64,000 bases of DNA from Sipunculus nudus (Eukaryota > Annelida > Sipuncula > Golfingiida > Sipunculidae), in contig CM049310.1 of NCBI GenBank assembly GCA_026874595.1, positions 78,921,056 through 78,985,055 of the forward strand. The letters are read 5' to 3'. Below, piece after piece: positions 22,793-35,600 of the stretch. Position 1 is the stretch's first letter, and every line of letters starts with the position of its first letter. The notes below the pieces were generated by a model. That model was not told the origin of the DNA, did not search any database, and worked only from the letters and a program-made list of their open reading frames with translations. The translations under genes were made by a program, and so were the position numbers.

Positions 22793-25439
22793 GTCATACA
22801 GTAAAGAGGTTCTGGTAGTATACTATTTTTATACACAAGGGAGCACATAGCTGTGGAATTTTCCAAGAAAATTATGTCATTGTGTGAATACCCGTATGGA
22901 GCAGTATCAAAACCTGATTCTGAAATTATCATGTGCGGTGCCATACTTTGTCCATACAAGTAGAAACACTCCTTATATTATAATATTTTAGTTCTAACTG
23001 TAAAGGTGTCTATATATGTATCCATACAAGTGGACACTCAGCTTCACTCTTTGCAGAAATGACACATAATTATTATTGATAGGACCTTGACTTATTTTTA
23101 TAATTAGACATTACTTAACAAATCCATATGGGCAGTGTATTCTGTTAATGAAGCGAGCCATTATTACCAAACCTCTAGGTCACTGGTGTCAGTTTAACAA
23201 CTGGTGGCCTTTTTCTCAGGTTTAGTTTATTGGTTGGCCAGAAGAGTGCAGCATAGTTGTTTACAACACATCTGGTCAAACCAGAATTATTTCAAATCCA
23301 ATTATATTATCATCCTACTATAATTCTTGGACGAGGGTCTTATCCCAAGAGCGTACCTCCAGCTTCTACTTGGAAGATAAGGGTCTTATTGAAACTGGAG
23401 TTCTCTCCTGTCATATTTCTGTGCGCTTATTAAAGCCTGACCTTGCAAAAATTTTACAACCACTCATAGGAGCTGCCATTTTGCATACAGAATAAAACAC
23501 AGATGTCTCGAGTTGCAGGCAGGAATTAAGTGTATGCCACCTGTAGTAAAAGGTGATTATACTGAGTACTTTAGTTTTGCATCAGATGAGCGCATTTCCT
23601 AGCACAAAGACATATTTTCAGTTAATTTTCCAACTTTTGGAAAAAAAAAAATGAGATGAAAGACATTCTTCAGACCTATTTACCAAGGGTCACATAATGA
23701 GTCAAGGTCATCAGATTACCTTACTAGGTCACATGGTAGATTGTTAGCAACTATGAAAAGGTTCTTGAATAGACAGTAGTTTTTACAGAATTTCTGATGT
23801 ATACCTGCTAGATTATACAAGTTAATAGTAAATTTCAAGTGATTCTGGCCTGAAAATAAAGTTTGCATTGTTTATTACAGTAACATGTAGACATAAGAAC
23901 CAAAGGGATATTTGTTTCATTTATAATGACTTACATTTTCTATGATAAGATCACCTCATATGAAAATATGATAATGTGTAATATAATAATCTACTATATT
24001 TCATGCGATTTGCATAAGCAAAATTACACCATAATTTCACAAAATGTATAACAAGAATATGTGTATAAATATGTAAAATTATGTATAGAATATGTACTAC
24101 ATAATATTTGAGAAAATTTGCTTACATTTGTAAACTTATACCATATTCTTCATATTTAATACTTAATAAACAAGAAAATATAATATGTCAAAATGTGAAA
24201 AACAGTTTTGTCGCCCTTTCTGCTGAACAGAGCGAAGTCATGTTCAATGTCTGATATACTATATAAGTGGAATACACACCGGTCAGATATGATAATGTTT
24301 TTATGTACAAATAATTTTGTCCAATGATACATATGCGCATTTTTATAAGAGATATGCATAGATAACGAGGGTGCTTGTTTTCTGTGTATTTGCATCAGTG
24401 GCTATTTACTTTGTTTCTATTACAGTGAGTGTCCATTTACCAACCGTCTGTTGAAACGTTTTGTATAATTTTATTTTACTATTTATCAATATGCTTTATT
24501 AAACTTCTTGTGTGCCATAAGCAGTAAACCGGTAATTTTTTTTATATTTTAATATGTTGACTACAATTTTGGGCGATGGCGTCCTAGTAACGCTGTTTGT
24601 CGCTAGGTGGCAGCACTGATAGTCCAGCATTAGTTCCCCCCCACCCCACTAGTTCACGGCGCATTGAAGTGTTAAATGCTGATAGACATGTTTGTTCAGT
24701 ATTTCATTTGCTTAGAGCATACAAAATTTATACTCCTGCACAAACAAAAGTAGCAATTATTTTAGAAATTGTATTGTTCAATATTGTCAGGCCTTTCATA
24801 TGCTATTACTCAAGTGCCTATGCATAAAGGTATTCATGTGTTTTAGTTTCTGTTTGTAATGTACAACTTAAATGTAGTAAACTTCAGTTTAAACCGCCTT
24901 TTTCGGATTGTTAAGGATGGTATATGTTGTTCCTTTGTCGCCTTTTAATGAAAGTAAATGATGTTATATGATGTTCTTTTGTTATTCATTTGACTAATGT
25001 AACTTAATTACATCATTGTGCGAATGAATATATCAAACAGATACCTCTGTTTTAAAAGCAGATTGTGTTAATAAATCTTCTATGTCCACCCTGCAATCCG
25101 TGACCTGCATAGCTCTTCCAGTCTCATAAAGTCTGTGTGAAGTGGCATTATATCTCCAGGATTCCTGGTACCAAATAAATGTTAACGAACGTGCGTATAA
25201 AAACAATGGTAAAACACATAAAGATAGGAGGTTCCTCAAAATCATTAAAATGGGAGCATTCGCCCGGATGCATATTCATCAAGCATCCAGTTGGTTATAA
25301 GAAAGTACCTACGGGAACACACTAAGAGGATGTATTAAAAAGCTAAAGAAACAAGTTTCAGTAAGATAAATATTATAAAAGCTGGGAAAAGGTAGACAAA
25401 TGATGACCCTATGAGATCTAAACTTTGGATATTGCACCA
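22786..25439. other. Intergenic, nothing recognised
   Basis: AT-rich DNA between the PRPP synthetase gene and the R5 repeat. No exon, RNA gene or element boundary could be supported. Confidence 0.4.
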
Positions 25440-25530
25440 AGACCAGTGGCGCCGATTTTTCTTCCCGGGGGGGGGGGGGGGGGAGGGGTGATTTGCGCGC
25501 ACACACCCTCACTCACACACACACACACAC

Positions 25531-25580
<50 letters not shown>

Positions 25581-25912
25581 TATATATATACCTTTTTAGT
25601 GTCTGTATGACACATTTCAGATATATATACTTGATCACATTTCAAATATATATCAATTAAAACGTTTTATCATGTTTCCAGTATATGTTAATTGTAAACC
25701 AGTTAAAGATATAATATTTCATAGTAAACTCATAAATGGAACCATAGTCTAAAATTCTATTTATTAATATATTTCATTTGCAATATTTAAATATTATTGT
25801 CTGAATGGTGGGAGAGGGGTTGATAACATTGACCATGCCCCCCTCCCTTGCCAAAAAGTGTGGGAATATATACCCCCATCCCTCTCAATATTGACGCCCC
25901 TGACCAGGACTA
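25440..25912 (+). repeat. Dispersed repeat R5, copy 1 (poly-G, CA and AT tracts inside)
   Basis: Order: a CCAGTGGCGCCGATTTT-like start, a poly-G run, a CA-rich tract, (AT)n at 25534-25590, 'gtctgtatgacacatttca', a long AT-rich segment, then a G-rich/C-rich end 'ttgacgcccctg'. The same order is found at about 51165-51655. The start and the inverted end are loosely complementary, suggesting a degenerate TIR element. Confidence 0.7.
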
Positions 25913-27285
25913 TAGGTCAGAGGTCAACATGAGGGGCATGCGCATAGGTTAAAGGATGCGCATTTGTAAAACACAAGTTTAGGGCTTTTTTTGTAATATA
26001 GGTACCCCCTCACGCAGCGTTTATACACACTTCAGTTGTGTCTCCTGCACTTAAATCGCTGTTTTGTACAGCAACCATATGTTAAAACAAGTCAAAATCC
26101 CTCTTCCATTTTCATAATTTTCTTCAACCCAACCACATATAAAGAAATATATATTTTAGTTATACAAATATTTTTTGCTTAATATTTGGTATATTTTACA
26201 TTTGGTTTAAAGATTCAAAAACTTGGGCTGCCAGTAATGGAAATTTATTTAGGATAGTGCTGATGGCTGAAGGATCCTAAATGGTCTCAAGATGGAACGT
26301 AAGTGAAAGATTATTGAGGACATATGACTAAACTATAAACTTATTGACACAACTATCTTGACATTTACGTTACATATCATTTTTATTATTCATTCCAAGC
26401 CTCACGGTGTAGGTATTGATATATCCCATGTTATCCATTAACTTTATATCTTAATTCTAATAGTGTCACTGTCTGTTTTCTTGAGTATTATCAAGCAGAT
26501 TCAGGGTTTCACGATAACGACAGACCGTGAGTACAATGGGCTTTCCCCGTGAATACAAAAGGCAGAAGCAATAAAACCTCGGGGGCTGTTACGCGTGTCC
26601 CTTTGATGCTGGATATCGATCTCAGTGCTTACTACATCTTATTGGATCTCCATGGTATTATCCTTTACTTTTACACTGTTCTCTTTTTAGAAAATATAAC
26701 TTCATTTTCAATATTTGCCAATTATCCATTGTGGCACGGTAACTGAATATTACATAATGTTCCCACGCAGTGAAAACTCTACATGCATGCATGTAGTCCT
26801 TGTTAGCAGTTTGAATTATGATGTAAACACTGTGTGAACTAAATACACCTAGTTGTACTTATAGCCATTCATAAGAATACAAGAGAAGTGTCTCACGTAT
26901 AGACACGTGGGAATTCATATAAACCATACCTGACAACTTGTAAAACAGCAGGTATGTGTCAACACGTCACAGTTTTCACGTTTGGGCATGTGGCAATCAT
27001 ACCTCATTTATTGTTTCTTGTGACACTTACAGTGGAATATAAACCCACACAGAAAAAAAGATGAATATTCTACGGACTTAAAAATTTGGTACTTTTTTTT
27101 CTCTATTTTCTTTACCGGTCAATACACAATACTTTTAATTTATGCCAGTTTGCATACCTTTTAGAATATTTTATGGATAGTTGCGCATGCGCCATGGCAA
27201 TAATTAACAAAATTACCAAGGACCTGATCTTCACACAAAAGAAGTGATCCATGAAAAATAGGAGCGGCGAATCCGTAGAACAATA
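25913..27285. other. Intergenic, nothing recognised apart from one DR1 motif
   Basis: A perfect AGGTCAGAGGTCA lies at 25914-25926, outside the R3 copies. No exon could be supported; the + frame at 26549-26746 has no splice or family support. Confidence 0.4.
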
Positions 27286-28676
27286 ATTTTTTAGCTCAGC
27301 TGACTGAAAGTCAAGTGAGGTATAGGAATGGCGCCCTCCGTTAGCAGGGCACATATCGTAACCGCAAAACCTAGAAATTTGTATCTGATTATCCAGGTAG
27401 GTAAACTTAACAAAAAAAAATCTCTTTGAAATTCTAAAAGTAGGTTACTGTGACACTTATCCTCCGAGCTATGAGTACCCATCAGAATAATTAAAGATTT
27501 GATACAAAACCTCCAGTATCTTGATAATTAATGCATGGATTGCCATGAATCTTGCCTTGAATATTGACCATGACTAGTTTTGTCAGTTCACGAAAACTGG
27601 TGGCGCCACCTGTATTTTTTTCTAAATTTTACGGTTTTTTTCTGGTTTTAAAACCATCAAATGACAGCAGTTATGTAATTTTCTCAGGTGTGGTTTCATC
27701 AAGTGTCCTGAAACCCACTGTGTTTATTGATCATGATAGGTTTCTTCAGTTACCGAAGAGTGGTGGCGCAACCTGTATTTTTCTATTTTTGATGCATTTT
27801 TTCCCTTTATTTTGGGACTGTCAAATTATATTGATATTATCAGATTCGCAACTGTGGTTTCATCTGTATCCCAAAACCTTGTGTGTTTATTATGGTCCCG
27901 CTTGAATAAGCAGATGCCCTATGTTAATCACCCTTTCCGTCCGTTCGTCTGTTCGTCTTTCTGTATGTTCGTCAAATCGGTTTCCTGATGATAAATCCAG
28001 TTTGGATTGACATATGGATTTCAGACTTGACTTATATATGGCCCATCTCTAACGCAAGAAATCTGTTCATTTTTGGGTCATGACGTCAAAGGTCAAGGTC
28101 ACAAGACCCCCTTATTCAGAAAGATTGTGGATACATTTTGAGCCAAACTTTTCATCCCAAACCTTCCATCTTGCACATATAGCTGACATGCCAATACTGG
28201 AAGAAACTTTTCAATTTTGGGGTCACAAGGTCAAAAGTCACGCGGCCCATCTATCCACATATTAGTTTCCAGATGAAAGCACCAGTTTGGATTGAAATAT
28301 TGATTTCAAACTGGACTTATATACGGACCACCTATGTAAGAACTCTGATGATTCCGGGATCATGAGATCAAAGGTCAAGGTCACAGGACCCACTAATTTT
28401 AAAAGATTGTGGATGAATTTAAAGCCAAACTTTTCATTGCAAACCTTCCGTCTTCCACATGTGGCGCACCTGCCAACGGGGGAAGTTTCCTTTTGATTTT
28501 GGGGTCAAAGGTCACAGGTCCAATCTATCCACCAATTAGTTTATGAATGATAACTCCAGTTTGATTAAGCAGGTTGGCTTAAAACTGATCACAGGACCCA
28601 TATTTTGAAAAAGCTCATAAACTGGCATGCCCTTATAGACAAATTCAGCTGAGCGTCGAGACCCATGGGCCCTTAG
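27286..28676 (+). mobile_element. Non-autonomous element with end hairpin (R4, copy 2) and a different tandem core
   Basis: It begins with the same hairpin end as 13863 (AGCTCAGCTGACTGAAAGTC) and ends with 'cagctgagcgtcgagacccatggg' (in part), matching the end at 16377-16421. The interior first resembles the 337-bp unit, then switches to a different unit of about 280 bp whose anchor CCAGTTTGGATTGA starts at 27997 and 28282, with a shorter third copy at 28555. Sequences of the type CAAAGGTCAAGGTCA recur in it. Confidence 0.65.
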
Positions 28677-29444
28677 TTTTTGTATGACCTAAATGAATAT
28701 CCAAGGCGAAAGTGACAGGCTTTCTTAATAAAACGGTTCGTCAGTTGCGGTTCTGTTACTAAATGTCTTTTCTCAGGCAAAGCATTCGGGTAATTAGTTT
28801 TCCCATTCTTCATTTGGCTGCATGTGGTTGTCAGAATAATAAATATAAGCTGACAGCACAAGTACCAATAGTACTTGACCTGGTTCTAAGAATCGTTTCA
28901 GCTATGGCTCCATGCCACGAAACATTCAGTAATGTAATAGTTAAATCGCGCACTCATTCACTTAGCCGGTCTAATCACTTAAGTACCGATACGAAAATTA
29001 TATGCAGATTTCATCACTATAGTGAAATTCTTCATGTGCCTGCATGGCATCCATAATGTTATCATATTAACTGTGGTCATTAGAAATACTATGGTTGACT
29101 TCATATTCGCGAGGTTAAAATTTCGCGACTGTCACCTTTTCAGTATTTCCCGAGCGCTCCATTATCGCGATCTCACCTTACAAAAGACCTACACATAGTA
29201 TACCAATTATGATATTCATTACTTCAGTCAAATAATAAGTGAGCAATATTTTAATAATTGCACGGGAATCCGAGTGAATATCGACCGAGTGGAAGTCATT
29301 ATTCACTAATGGCAGATAATTTGAATGATCTGCCTTATGTCATTCATAATAGTAGTCTTTGCACTAGCGCCATATCGGCCCTTTGACATTTCGACCAGAT
29401 AACTGGCTGCCAGAGTGCCTTTACATCTAGGTCTGAGGATAGCA

Positions 29445-29765
29445 TCATAAGGCCCCATGAGGATGCAAATATTTTCGTCATTTTTGACAACGCCTCATAG
29501 CCTACAGGTACCAGACAAATCGTTAGCCTTTTTAGTGTACTTTAAAACAACACCAAACATGTGCAAGAATAGTTCCGTTTTAACTCAGCAAATTGTTAAA
29601 CCCCACCGCATGTTTGTTTAATTTCTGACCGCATGAATACAGGCATGGCTCGCTCGGGTTACTAGACGCAGCCAACTTGCACGCGATACAGGAAGTGACT
29701 CGTTATCATAGAGACGGGGTTTCAGTTTGGGTTGTGAGTTCACATGTAATCTCTTGTGTTATTTC
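29445..29765 (+). repeat. Dispersed repeat R2, copy 2 (CpG-rich)
   Basis: Matches 8765-9115 in order and orientation. Many positions that are TG or CA in that copy are CG here (for instance 'gctcgctcgggtt' against 'gctctcacgggtt'), so this copy looks younger or less deaminated. Confidence 0.75.
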
Positions 29766-30212
29766 ATCATTCGAACCATAATGTTAAGATTATTGGCTGT
29801 TTACCACAATATGAATGCAACATGATGGAAGACCACTACGATGCATTCCTCGATATTGCTTGTATTACGACTCAAGTAGGCTTACCAGCCCAATTAGCAT
29901 TGCATCGGGGTGTCATGGCTATTTTAGAACACACAAGATATTATTTTCATTGTTTTAATCTTATACCTTTCAATTTGCTTTCAACGATGGGACCTCTTTT
30001 TCGGGAAGGCTTTTTTTCCCCGAAAATTGTCTATTCTAGTCATTAAGTAGACCAATCTTCCTTTAAACGCCGCAATAGGGGGACCGCTGAAGATGTGGTC
30101 CTCCTATTATTTCAACACTGAATTTTTAGTGATAAAACATTGAACATTGGTCGATTTGCCATTAGCACCATTATGTCTAGATAAGAATAAAATTTTTTTC
30201 ACATGTTATTTA

Positions 30213-30215
<3 letters not shown>

Positions 30216-30249
<34 letters not shown>
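30216..30249. repeat. (AT)n microsatellite
   Basis: Alternating AT followed by the R6 repeat, as also at 53336-53401. Confidence 0.95.
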
Positions 30250-30540
30250 CGTATATAATGTCACCTGATCCTGTAGGCATACTGCGCTTAAGAATTATAT
30301 TATTAAGAATTATATATTTCAGTCAAGTTGTTTTTGTATCTCTCTACTATAGAATTCCGAATTCCTACTCCTGCCAGGGCTTTAGTATTTATGTTGTTTA
30401 ATATCCAAGTTTAACATATTTCAACTTATACGAAGGTTAAGTTGTACCATGAAAGAAAGTAGTATTCTAATATTCTATTCATAGTAGAACTACTATTTCA
30501 TATAACGTACCTGTCCTTCTAAGGTTATTCAGTGCCTTCG
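30250..30540 (+). repeat. Dispersed repeat R6, copy 1
   Basis: Blocks 'aacgtata', 'tttttgtatctctctact' and 'aagttgtaccatgaaag' occur in the same order at about 53402-53684. Both copies are preceded by an (AT)n tract and followed by the start of R1, so R6 and R1 may be parts of one larger element. Confidence 0.65.
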
Positions 30541-30850
30541 CCACTCGCCAGGAGGGCATGCATTTATTCCCGTTCGTGTGAACGTGTTTGTGTGTTTTGG
30601 GGTGTGTTCGTATGTGTTTTTCCCATAACATGTCCCACGCAGTCATGAACGGATGCTCGTGAAATTTTCAGCGCATTTCGAGAACGGGCTTAGATTTTGG
30701 TGTTGATCAGGTACGTAATCTGGAATCAGGAACGTCATCAATGAATAGTGACAACTCGACAGTCACTTATGCACGATTAAACCTCGGAATATGGGCCGAA
30801 TAAGTGAATGACAACATGGCGGAGAACTGTTTTCATTGGAATGACAATTT
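30541..30850 (+). repeat. Dispersed repeat R1, copy 3
   Basis: Same block order as 9126-9490 and 18684-18975, with more CpG retained ('cccgttcgtgtgaacgtg'). Confidence 0.7.
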
Positions 30851-31050
30851 CTAATTGTATATCTATTCATGTGTTCAACTAACTCTATGTATTAGGACAG
30901 GTGCATGGCATAAACGAATTTTGACATGATGAAATAACAGATTTAAGTTTATGAGTAGGTTACACTCAGGTGAAAAAAAATCCTTAATTTAATGAAAGTA
31001 TGAGCTGAAGGCATTATTCAGTATATTTTGAATCGAGATCTGGGCCTAAA

Positions 31051-31124
31051 CATTATATTATATTATATTATATTATATTATATTTAATTATATTATATTA
31101 TATTATATTATATTATATTATATT
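31051..31124. repeat. (TATTA)n microsatellite
   Basis: About fourteen near-perfect copies of a five-base ATTAT unit with one interruption. Confidence 0.9.
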
Positions 31125-31671
31125 CATAAAAATTACATTAGAAATCACTCATACTGATACCCAAATAAAAATGGTGAATGTAATGGTGACCACTATTCTT
31201 TTTCACTTGACAATTCCCACTGATTTAAATTGAGATCCACTACCGTATGCCACATATTTAAATTAAAGCTTATATCAAAAGTTCGGTTAATGTTTCACTA
31301 GTGCACCAGGCAAATAATTAAGTTATAATATGCACACGTGAACACAGCCTTACTCTCAAACGCAGCGTTTCAAATCTGGAGAGAAGTGTCTGAAAACGTT
31401 GATCGTTTGTTAGACATCTGTAATATTAATGTGCATTGAAAAACAGACATTAACTTTATCTATTCCATGAAAAAAAAATCTGATTGGGTGTCTTGTCTTA
31501 GAGAAAAAGAATTGCCAGCAGCTAAACTGATACGATAACGTTCATGTAAAGCTGGTCCAGGGAAGCTTTCTTTAACTGAAAATATAGTTGTCATGTATCC
31601 CAATTATGACTGCTCATAGGTGTGTTAAAGGCTCAATAGGGCTATAGTTTTCAAAATATCCCATTTAAGTT

Positions 31672-31850
31672 GTCACGGGCGACTGCATGCTGAGCCTCCC
31701 TAGGTGTCCGGCTCGGAGAAGCTGATAGCAGAAGATCCACCTGGCCCAGGGTCACCAGCCGAGCTTGAGCCGAGAGCACTCGGGGACTGCATCAGTCTGA
31801 ACTAGGTCAATCACACGCTTCGGTGCACGTGCAGGAGTAAAAATCAAACT
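31672..31850. other. GC-rich block of unknown nature
   Basis: A sharply bounded stretch of about 180 bp is far more GC-rich than the flanks. On the minus strand a short frame (MQSPSALGSSS..., 30 residues, TAG stop) starts at 31789; it could be a 3' exon of the death-domain gene by alternative splicing, or part of an unidentified SINE. I cannot decide. Confidence 0.3.
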
Positions 31851-32239
31851 CCATTTCCACATATCGGTATGTTTGTAGCATAAATATACAATATATGTTA
31901 ATTTGTTGTACTGTTGCGTTTGTGTTAAATCATTTTATATATCACAGGCGACGAAATTGGCATAAATACATTTCTCCTGCAACTATATATTTGGGCAAAC
32001 TCATTCCATGAATCTTCTTTCTTTTTTTTAAATATGAGGTTTCACACATATTATATTGATCAAAGGCATTGCTATACTTGTTCACCATAAAAAGGGATTT
32101 ATGTAAGTTTTAAATGATACTGCTGAGTTTTTTTTCCATCCTCTTCATACTTTGCCAGGCACACGCGTTGAAGACTGCAGGAAATCCACCCTTGGAGTCA
32201 TACCTACAAAAAAAATTACATCATGTAATAGCAAGGTTA

Positions 32240-32245
32240 TTTATT
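32240..32245 (-). promoter_or_regulatory. Candidate polyadenylation signal of the death-domain gene
   Basis: AATAAA on the minus strand, about 365 bases past the stop codon at 32610. Confidence 0.4.
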
Positions 32246-32609
32246 GCACATATATCTTTTATGTATCTTTTTGTACATATTTTAATTCGCAGCACATGGA
32301 GTCATACAGACTGCACTTTGATTTTTGTTCCATGATATAGCCATGGTAAAGTCAGTAATTAATCGAATTTTGGTTACACTAACTTACAATTGATTTCTTT
32401 TTTTATATGGTCATTATTTCTTATCAACTGAATTAGATATTATTCAAAGATATTACTTTCTATACAGCTGATGATTTTATAATGTCCAAACAGGATGAAC
32501 TAAAATGTAAAATAATATATGAAATTCAAACGACCTTCTACTAAAGACAGCTGGCTTATACAAACTAAATTTCAAATTAGCGGTAATTGAAAAAAAAAAA
32601 TGTTTCGCG

Positions 32610-35600
32610 TCAACTAGGAAATATATGTCCAAAAGTACCTGGTATATGTGTGGCTGGCAGTTCAGCGCAACATTTATGGTAATCCAGGTCTAACACAACT
32701 GCTTTTAGAACAGCCTTTTTGGCGCCAATCTCGCTCAAAACCTCAGGAACTACCATGTGCTCCGAGAACACGCGCGAGAGTTCTCCGCTGCGTGAAACTC
32801 TCCACAAATTATCCGCGTCTTCTCTGGAGTTCACCCTGACCACTAACGTGAAACCTGGTCGTGAAATCATTGTTAGTCCAGCCTTTAAATCTTGATGTAA
32901 ATAACGAACCACCTCGTGTACATTGCCGTGAGCATGCTCATCCAACATATCCATGAATCGGAAAAATAATTTATTCATGGCATAAAGTTTCATGACGTCA
33001 TCAGGGATTTTCGGGCGGGGCCTAGTTGTTTGACTTCCGGTAGATTTAACTTCTCTTTCAGAAACTTTCTTTTCCGATTCGGACACATCCGGTTTACTTT
33101 CAGTAGATCTGACTTTCTTTTCAGAATCCTCCTTTTTCGGTTCAGATTTGTCCAGATTATTTTCGCTATCAAGGTTCATCTCCAGTACATCGCATTGAAC
33201 TTTGATTCGAAGTTCCCCTAAATAAAATAGTAAAACATCTAATTACCTATGGTTCTATGCAAAGTAATTGTACACTCGTTGTAAAATGCGAGTTCTCCAT
33301 TTATAAATGTTTAGAAGAATTCTGATTTAAAAATTTGATTCTTAAGTTATATTCCTGACTAAAATATCTTTTTTTCTATTAGAGCATTAATGGTTTTCTA
33401 AAAGTTCTACACGCATTCAACTTGTATATTTATGGTATTTTTTTGCACTTTGCTGCTTGAACATTATTTTTCTTTATTTTCACATTCAATCAGTTAGTTC
33501 TGGCTTTGCCGCCAGCATATTCTTAGGACCAGAGAACACGGGGAATTATGATCAACATTCTCATTTCCCTTCAGTTTGTGTCATGAATATATTGTGTACT
33601 GCTTTCTGGAGCTATCGCACAGCTAAAACAATTGACTACAGGGACTCCAGTCGTGTATAGAATACAGCATGCAGAGAGTTATAGCAGGAGAATGTAAGTA
33701 TTTTTTTATAGTAATCATACAAGAAGCCCATAAATTGCCTTCGATCACCGGCTGTTCTCTTGATTAATATGCCAATGAAAACATGTTCTTAATTCATCTT
33801 GAAGTTTTATTGATTCTGGAAGTTTACCTTTATTCCTGACACGGCTTTTGCCTTTCGGGTTTTCATCGACGGCAAAGAGTCTCAGTTGTTCTGTTGAGAA
33901 AATACGACAATGACAACTAAGTGAAAGGGTGGCTGCTGTTGTAGAAAAGTTCTTCCATGTTTTGCTTTTATCGAATGAAATATTCATTAACTTATTGCAT
34001 TTTATGCTATGCTATTTTTCTCTTATATTAAATTTAATTATTGAACAACTACTTTTACAAGAATGTCTCCCTGTCTTTAGTTCCAAGAGATTGCATGGTC
34101 AAAGACACCGAAGACCGGACATTGTTGAGGGTACTGCGTTATGTAGAATTATCATGTACAGTAAAATCTCAAAATAACGACCACCGACGGGACCTCGATA
34201 AAAAGGTCGCATTTTCGAGATGGTCGTCTAAGCGACGTCTGATATAAAGAGTAAAAAAGAAGGCAAGCCTTATTTCCACTCCCCTGGAGTGAAAATAAGG
34301 AATGCTTATTTCCATTCCCCCTAGGGGGTGGTAATAAGGGATGCTTATTTTTACTCCCCCTTATGATAAAAGCTGGTACAGTCTTTAGTATTTTGGCAGT
34401 TAAAGTGACAATCCCTTATTTTCACTCAGTCCAAAAAGAACTAGGACCGTAAAAGGTGGTCGTTATTTTAAGGGGGTCGTTTAACTGAGGTGGTCGTTAA
34501 GCGAAGTTTTACTGTATATATTTAGATATAAACGGAGGATCCCTGTTAAATTTAAATACATATAACTTATAAATACGGTACAATTTACACACACATATAT
34601 ACGATAAAAATAAATTCTGGTTTAGTTTAGTAATTTATATGTTACTCAGATTTTAAATCCAGCTGAAACACGGAATTTCTTAATTATTCTGAAATACACC
34701 TACGGGTCCATGATCATGTGACCCTGCCATGTGTTCTTATATGAAGAAATCAAGAGAGACACTAGGAAGTACGTTTTGAGGTTACTATATTAAGTCCCAC
34801 CTGCTAGCTCTGAGAAACCACTTTGTTTCAATGCTTTGATGACTGTCGTCACCTTGTATTCTTTTAGTGGCACCAGAGACCGCCACTTGTACAGGGCATG
34901 CATGCATTTTTCGCGCGTTCGTCCTTTGAAACGACCTTGTATATCCAATATGTCCGTCATGCTGAGACCGAGCTTTGGCGCGAAAGTTCTCCAGTGGTGG
35001 GCCGCCTGGTCAGCGACCAAATACAGGGCTTCCGTCATTTTAGCTAATAAAAATATCATAAAAAAATATCAATAATGAATAAAGTTTGAACTTGTAATTA
35101 TAACCAATAGAACAAAATGAACTTTCGGTGGAACAAATACCGTTAACCTTACATTTTGCATGCACCGTTTTTTATTTTTTTTTGTATTGCAATTCATATA
35201 TCGTTTGATGTGATAAAGAAAGAATTTAGTTTTCCGGTTACGTGATGATACTTCACATATGTATACCGTTTGGGAAGGCAAGTACAATATAGGTGAACAA
35301 AAGGTGAACATTGGTTAAAAGAGATTACAGGTGAGTAATACTGAATGAAGTACTCGTAATGGAGCCCGAGTAATTCAAACCAATCACTCGAGACCCAATG
35401 TCCGACTCGAGTACTCATGTGTTTAACTAATTATGAAACTGATCAGTATGACCACCGATGTAAATATCGGCTATAGTCCTATGAATCAGCTTCAATGCTA
35501 AATAAAATGCTGTGTTTACTCCGTTCTGTCATATTTTTTAGATTTATACCATCAACAAGCCAGTTTTAAACTCATTATATATACATATATATACATATTA

